A program made the position numbers and the translations under genes. From assembly GCF_026210795.1 (NCBI RefSeq), contig NC_089439.1, positions 1,984,001 to 2,048,000 of the forward strand: a stretch of 64,000 nucleotides of DNA. The letters run 5' to 3'. The notes under the pieces were generated by a model. That model did not search any database, had not been told where the DNA came from, and saw only the letters and a list, made by a program, of their open reading frames with translations. Below are positions 58,888 to 64,000 of the stretch, piece after piece. The stretch is from Rhizophagus irregularis. Lineage: Eukaryota > Glomeromycota > Glomeromycetes > Glomerales > Glomeraceae. Every line of letters begins with the position of its first letter. Within the stretch, counting starts at the first letter, position 1.

Positions 58888-58978
58888 GGCTACCCGCGGA
58901 TATCCATCATCCATCGGATATCCTCAGATATCTTCGGATACACGGATCTGATACTAGTAGTAATACGGCCTTATAAAA
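58888..58978 (+). repeat. CGGAT-rich dispersed repeat, copy 2, left part
   Basis: CCGCGGATATCC, CATCGGATATCC, TCTTCGGATACACGGATC. Interrupted at 58978 by the MITE 58979-59220, with the right part continuing at 59221. Confidence 0.55.
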
Positions 58979-59220
58979 AAAAGTAAATACGTTTTTTTAT
59001 ACTGAAAGATACGTTTTGTTTTGAGATACGGAAAAATGCACAATTCCGTATCTTGCAAGACACGTTTTGTATAGGGAGACACTGAAAAAACGTATCATGT
59101 GAGATACGGAATTGTGCATTTTCCCGTATCTCAAAGCGTATCTAGACGTATCTAGACGTATCTCTCAGTAGATTAAACGTATTTTTCAGTATAAAAAACG
59201 TATCTACTTTTTTTATATGG
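58979..59220. mobile_element. CCCTATAAAA-type MITE rich in GATACG, 242 bp
   Basis: Begins CCTTATAAAAAAAAGTAAAT and ends CTACTTTTTTTATATGG, flanked by direct CGG (58976-58978 and 59221-59223). Subterminal and internal GATACG, CCGTATC and TCTAGACGTATC repeats resemble those of the 1.4-kb element at 39856, suggesting that this is its short relative. Confidence 0.75.
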
Positions 59221-59300
59221 CGGATAAGCGGATTACAGCTGTTTTCATATTATTCGGGACAAATTTTGAACCCGACATCCGGTCCGATGTATCTTCCCCA
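59221..59300 (+). repeat. CGGAT-rich dispersed repeat, copy 2, right part
   Basis: GGATAAGCGGATTACAGCTG, TTTTCATATTATTCGGGACA and ACCCGACATCCGGTCCGATG, matching 55360-55420. Confidence 0.6.
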
Positions 59301-60108
59301 CCCGTGTGTCGCGATGGCGCAATCAATTTATATTTGTTTATCGTTTATTCATTACAGAAAACTAACAATCATACTTAGTAGTACACCACATTTTTGAGTA
59401 ATTTTCCCGATAGCAACAAATTTTGTTTAATAGAATTTAACCTTTTAAAAATCGGGATCCGGGCTCAAGAAAACATTACTCTATCGATCTTTGTCCATAA
59501 CGTATTATAAATTGATCTTATCCAATTTATCAATTTTAGTTGTCAAATTATATAAAAAAAAAATTTTTTCTCGTACGTGATAGTGGAAATTTATAATTAT
59601 AAGAACAATCCACGATAATTTATATAAAGCAACAAATGCATATGTGTTCAAGGATAAACTATAGATCACGGCCTGGTTTTTTTAAATAAAATTTAGTTCG
59701 CATAAATAAATTTTTCATGCATGAGAAAGAGTCTTCAGGGTATTCTATAATATAAAGGAATTTTTAACGTCCGTGAAAAATTAGGGTCATTACTAGTGGT
59801 TCAAGCCAGTGATGCATGTTTTATTAAATATATAATCGCATAGTCACGCTCCATTTAAATGTTATCATTTATCTTGGAGTATAACGTAAAATGTGGAGAA
59901 CCTTATTACAAATTAAATCTAACGCAAAGTTATGAAATTTTTACCGTTGAAAAACGTAAAAACGTTTATTGAAAAATTACTCAACGCAGTTATAACTTAT
60001 TGATTAACCAAATGAACCTACTTGGTTTCAACTTGAAGTAATTGCAACGTAATTTCATTTTTAAAAAAAGAGATTATCTTGTTATTTTATCTAAAATATA
60101 AATAGAGA
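59301..60108. other. Intergenic, no gene seen
   Basis: AT-rich, nothing supported. Confidence 0.4.
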
Positions 60109-60116
60109 GTTATGAA

Positions 60117-60475
60117 TAGTGCTCCTAACGGAACGGTCGACCCGGGTTCAATAATTTTTATGACCCGGTGACCCGCATGGCCCGACCCGGTTGGCCTGAG
60201 TTATTGAACAAATACTAATTAATTATAATAAATGAATGATAACAAAGCTTCATAATATTACAAATCTAATAAACCTATTAGAATTTCATTAAGGTTTCAT
60301 TATAATGCCGAAGAAATGGTGGTCGCTCAGTTTTTTTCCTTTGAAAATTCGGGTTTAGACCCGGGATATCCGGTCGAACTATACTCGGGTCTGGTTTAGA
60401 GTCAAGACTTTTTCACTTTGGTTGGGTCGGGTATATCTTCAAAACTAGACCCGACTTGACCCGTTAGGAGCACTA
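60117..60475. mobile_element. hAT-like MITE with 8-bp target duplication, 359 bp
   Basis: Perfect 15-bp terminal inverted repeats TAGTGCTCCTAACGG / CCGTTAGGAGCACTA are flanked by direct GTTATGAA (60109-60116 and 60476-60483). Subterminal GACCCGGGTT, GACCCGAC and GGTCGGGT motifs resemble those of the 43724 element. No coding sequence. Confidence 0.9.
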
Positions 60476-60483
60476 GTTATGAA

Positions 60484-60938
60484 GTTGAACCATGATGGGG
60501 CAATATAAAAAATAAAATAAACCAAGTAAAATACTATTTTACTTTAAGATGTCATTTCATTTAGGAAGGTTAAAGTAAATAAGAGATTATAATACGTAGA
60601 TAGTACTATAAGTTGTTGTCCATTCAAAGCAAACAACAAGTAATTAAAAGACAATCTAGAAACCAAGATAATTTGAAAAGCATAAATTAAACAAAATAAA
60701 CTAAATTTCGACCATATAGTTTTTATGCAAATTACAAATTTTTTTTCTTTTTTTTTTGGAAAACAATAGTCTATCACTCTATCTTATCTCATGATGTACG
60801 GGATTAACCGATTCGGATTAAATTGGCAGCCACTTATTTTCTATCTTATATAATATCATTGATAATGCTGTAATCGCAAAAGTTACACAAAACGCCACTT
60901 ATCAAAAAGGTGACGATCATCTGTTAATAGTAATACCT
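60484..60938. other. Intergenic, no gene seen
   Basis: AT-rich. The minus frame 60544-60777 is hydrophobic and low-complexity, with no motif. Confidence 0.35.
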
Positions 60939-61079
60939 TTATTTTCCTAAAAAAAATTGATAGCATTCTCCAAGATTATTCATTGAAATAATATGACTAT
61001 TTCCAGCTGCCTTTTAATATAATTCAAATGCATTTATTTCATCTTTTTCAGTTCCTATAACCGAACCGACAGAGAACAT
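60939..61079 (-). pseudogene. Sel1-like repeat relic
   Basis: On the minus strand the frame reads IGTEKDEINAFELY, then TAA, then KAAGNSHIISMNNLGECYQ. This is one Sel1-like repeat (pattern G-T-E-K-x-x-x-x-A-x-x-x-Y-x-K-A-A-x-x-G/N-x-x-x-x-x-x-N-L-G-x-C-Y). The stop at 61014-61016 sits where Leu (TTA) is usual, so a single change would explain it. No second repeat is intact and the frame ends shortly after. The minus frame immediately upstream (61079-61306) has a mixed composition, but its link to this relic could not be shown. A gene remnant. Confidence 0.65.
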
Positions 61080-61306
61080 CAAAGAGAAAAATATAAGAAT
61101 AAAAAAAAATCTATGTAAAACTCTATTGTAGTAACCTTATATATTGCTTGTCCATAAAATAATGGACCTACTCTCTCTAGATTGTCATTATATAGGTAAG
61201 TAATTATTCTCGCGAAGAAGGATTTCCAAGCTTTGAATGTTGAGGATCCAACTTTCCAAATCTCGGTATAGACATCAAAGTGTATATTGTAAACAAACGG
61301 AGGCAT

Positions 61307-61843
61307 TAACTTTTTGATCTTCTTTTGTGACGTGATGTAACGTCGGTAGATTATATATTGAGTTTTCGATCAACTGGTTTGTTTAGACAATGTTAGGCTG
61401 GTTATAATTTAGCCAATCTTTTGTCCATTTCCAATTGATGTTATGTGGATACTCTTCTCCTTAAGTGGAGATAAATTTTTAAATTTATTACAGAAATGAT
61501 CAACCAATTTGCATTTAATGATAATATAAATACAATAGCCGAAATAACGGAAAACGATTTTTTTTATTATAATCGAAAATTGTAAATTATAAAAATTCGA
61601 CCTAGTGTTATTATATACAATACATAAGATCTTACAGTAAAATCCTTAAGAATTATAATTTGTTTTGTGGTTTGAGAAAAAAAAATTTGTTTGCGTTTGA
61701 TTGTCGATAATTAAATCAATTAAAACGAAGTTAAATAATGGGAAAACGACATAATTATATTTGAAAGCGTATTATTTGACGGGGATAAAAACTAAATATC
61801 GATATTATTCTAGATTTGCCTAATGTACGTGTATGTTTCGAAA
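61307..61843. other. Intergenic, no gene seen
   Basis: AT-rich, 3' flank of the minus-strand copy 3 gene. Confidence 0.35.
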
Positions 61844-62206
61844 TTAATTATTTTTATCAGAAGAATTATTGCAATTTTGAGTCGTAAAGCTTACTAACTT
61901 TTGTAAATTTTCTAAAGTAAATTGAGATAAGTCATACTCTAATTCACAAGGAACGTTATTTAGAGTAAATTTTGCGTTAAAAATTGAGCATTTTTCAATT
62001 TTTTTTTTTGGACATTTTTTATGAAAATCGTTAACAATTTCTTCTATTTTATTTAGTTTATTAGAAAAGAGTTTGATACAATCGTCTGTTTCTTTACAGT
62101 CTGGGCAATATTTAGCTTGCCTTTTCCTAGTTTTTCTGTTATCGGTAAGTTTTATTTTTTGAACTTGATACGGATGTGTTTTCGGTTCATAACTTTTCAA
62201 TGGCAT
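61844..62206 (-). CDS. Small Cys family protein, copy 3 (120 residues)
   Basis: Intact paralogue of the genes at 33105 and 42583; function unknown. It carries YQVQKIKL near 13-20, CPDCKETDDC (Cys 34, 37, 43), FSNKLNKIEEIVNDFHKK as a likely helix, NAKFTLNNVPCELEYDLS and FTLENLQKL, and it ends soon after FTTQNCNN. Two extra Cys (about 65 and 73) are not shared. The N-terminus is MPLKSYEP instead of MSS. CCTTCATT lies 16 bases upstream. There is no signal peptide or membrane segment. The conservation of all motifs and absence of stops in a decayed neighbourhood suggest selection on the protein. Confidence 0.75.
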   Translation of the reverse strand: MPLKSYEPKTHPYQVQKIKLTDNRKTRKRQAKYCPDCKETDDCIKLFSNKLNKIEEIVNDFHKKCPKKKIEKCSIFNAKFTLNNVPCELEYDLSQFTLENLQKLVSFTTQNCNNSSDKNN

Positions 62207-62222
62207 TTTTTTTATTAAATAA

Positions 62223-62230
62223 AATGAAGG
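62223..62230 (-). promoter_or_regulatory. Conserved CCTTCATT leader motif
   Basis: Minus-strand CCTTCATT, 16 bases before the copy 3 ATG, as seen for copies 1 and 2. Confidence 0.4.
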
Positions 62231-64000
62231 AAAATATCTTACGTATCTTAGAGAAATAAATATGTAATATGCATGAATTTTTTTTTTTGTTCTTGTTTTT
62301 TTTTTTTGTCTTTTTTTTTCTTTTCTCGACGCATTTTTATGAAATATCGGAAATGAAAAATAATGACATAATTTATACCACCATTTTTGTTTTTGTTGTA
62401 AATTTTCAAAACAAAATATTTACAGGTATTGCAATTTTAAGAAAAAAGCTTATATCATCATTTATACACGAGAATAGATTATCCTTTGTTCGATAAAATT
62501 AGGAATTTTTAAATATTAAAAATGTATCCCTTGGGTATTTATTCACTATAAAAGTTCAAATAATAAGTATTTATACATTTTATAATAAGGATCTATCTTC
62601 TAATTAAGAATTAAAACCAATTATGTACAATACAACTTAAACGTGTCCAAATAAAATTTATTACAGCAGAAAGATCGATTCATAATGACATTATCTTATC
62701 ATGGGAAAATCAATAATCAATTGTTTATTATTACCTAAAGATAAGATCTTTCCACAGAATCTTATCTATCTTGTAGCATCGAAGATCCATTTACGACGTT
62801 TTTGTATCATGTGTATTATTTTATTATTAATTTTATTTATCTTCGTGGGATGGTAAATTTGAGTTTAAAAATTATTGTACTGCCTGTACTACAAATTATA
62901 ACACGAATAAAATTGCATAGTGTTTTAATCCGTTTACCCGTCTTATATATATGTGTATATGTATATATGTATATATACTTCCGGTTTTTTAGACGGAGTT
63001 TTGATACATTAATAAATCCGATGTTATCTGTCGGCTATTATTTTTTATAACAATCCGTTTATTCGGCGGATCCGTGCAATGTCGAAATGTACATCAAACA
63101 AAATTGGTATCGAAAGTAGACTATCTAAAATCTAAAGTTAAAACTGATCGACAATCTCGCTACATAGCCCTTTTGTCGAGGAACCTCTAACTCTTATGGA
63201 CTTGCGACTCTAGTAGTAGTCACAAATGATCGGCAATTTTTTGGCCAACTTTTCAGGGCCAGAATTACGTAAAATGACAATAAAATTCTGGTCGCATTAT
63301 CTAAAAAAAGAAAGATCTGCATTAAAATGATCCTTATATGTATTTTTCGGGTCTACTCCAGCGAATCAAGAATGGGTTATTTAAAAAATTTCTCGTGTAT
63401 GATATGATACAATAATTAAAATAGTGCTACATCCTCCATCCGGGGATATACTGTAGTATGAATATCCGTAAGTGTTATATTGTAAAAAGATCAACATCTG
63501 TTGTGAGAAATTTTAATGCATGAATAATTAAAAAATTGAATATAAACAAACGCATTGACAGACATTAGTATTATTTTAGAGGGTGGAAAATTACACAAAA
63601 TTAAAAAAAATTTACTTACCGCCCTTATAAAATGTCATTTTGGCAAAAAAAAGCAAAGAAAAAATCACGTCATATAATAACCGTCTTACTATATAACGTT
63701 AGAAAGAATAATTAACATGCATTATTGATATCCAGTAAATTACAAACTAAGTTATATGATTAATCACAAAAAGGAATTTGCGTTAATAAAATTCATATAT
63801 TTATCAGTTCGTACAAATCATAAATAAACAAAGAAAAATCAGATTATCAGTTAAAATTAATAACAAACCAATATATGTATGTTATTTTTATTTTATTTAC
63901 CTTGAATTAACGGTTAGATATCTTATCTGCATATTGTAGTGTCTAACTAAATACCATTTAGAAAATTCCCGTAACATAAAGGACAAGCAATTAATAATAA
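62231..64000. other. Intergenic to window end, no gene seen
   Basis: AT-rich. T-rich tract at 62278-62330, TATA-type runs at 62945-62980. GGCCAGAATT and AATTCTGGTC near 63257-63294 form a small inverted repeat, next to a GATCGGCAATTTT that recalls the MULE-like subterminal repeats. Frames at 62269-62496 and 62802-63050 are low-complexity. Confidence 0.4.

Noticed and set aside
61079-61306. 75-codon minus-strand frame upstream of the Sel1 relic
   Set aside because: Composition is mixed, but a splice joining it to the Sel1 frame would need mismatched phases. No domain was recognised.

Overview
The window is very AT-rich (I judge it well under 30% GC), gene-poor and crowded with transposable elements and their non-autonomous derivatives. 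Genes are eukaryotic: short GT-AG introns (62-108 bp) in the one multi-exon gene, Tc1-type DNA transposons, and scraps of MIR, Sel1 and kinase sequence. That mix, with the base composition, suggests an early-diverging filamentous fungus, most likely an arbuscular-mycorrhizal (Glomeromycota, Rhizophagus-like) genome. The taxonomic call is inference from composition and domain content; no marker gene is present.

Layout. 1-3 kb: a degenerate tandem repeat with a period of about 330-390 bp. 3-16.5 kb: no intact gene that I trust; two decayed copies of a small cysteine-containing gene family (7.9 and 10.3 kb), an inverted repeat pair (5.0 and 9.1 kb) and small MITEs. 16.5-19 kb: a protein-kinase relic followed by two copies in tandem of a 1.01 kb unit with a GC-rich core. 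21-22.7 kb: the best gene, a seven-exon minus-strand gene for a LamG/ConA-like plus MIR domain protein of 373 residues. 25-26.2 kb: a complete Tc1-type element with an intact DD34E transposase, inserted into an older repeat. 29 kb: a 90-residue Asn-rich small protein. 33.1, 42.6 and 61.8 kb: three intact members of the small cysteine family. 34.7-38 kb: MULE-like elements, one with a perfect 9-bp target duplication, and a nested TTAA-flanked element. 39.9-41.3 kb: a 1.4 kb element with CCCTATAAAAA ends. 41.9-44.9 kb: a candidate Helitron containing the 42.6 kb gene, a palindromic element and a hAT-like MITE. 45-64 kb: more MITEs, fold-back elements, a hairpin cluster, a tRNA-like SINE relic, Tc1 and Sel1 relics, and a second hAT-like MITE.

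The most interesting content is (i) the lineage-type family of about 120-residue proteins sharing Y-x-QKI-x-L, CX2CX5C and a conserved C-terminal block, with three intact and two broken copies in 64 kb; (ii) a set of elements of 96 to 1407 bp sharing CCCTATAAAAA-like ends and 3-bp target duplications of variable sequence; (iii) the duplicated unit with the GC-rich block; (iv) the strong over-representation of CACGTG and ACGCGT palindromes. Genes here do not form a pathway. Nothing in the window is bacterial, and no operon, rRNA or CRISPR was seen.
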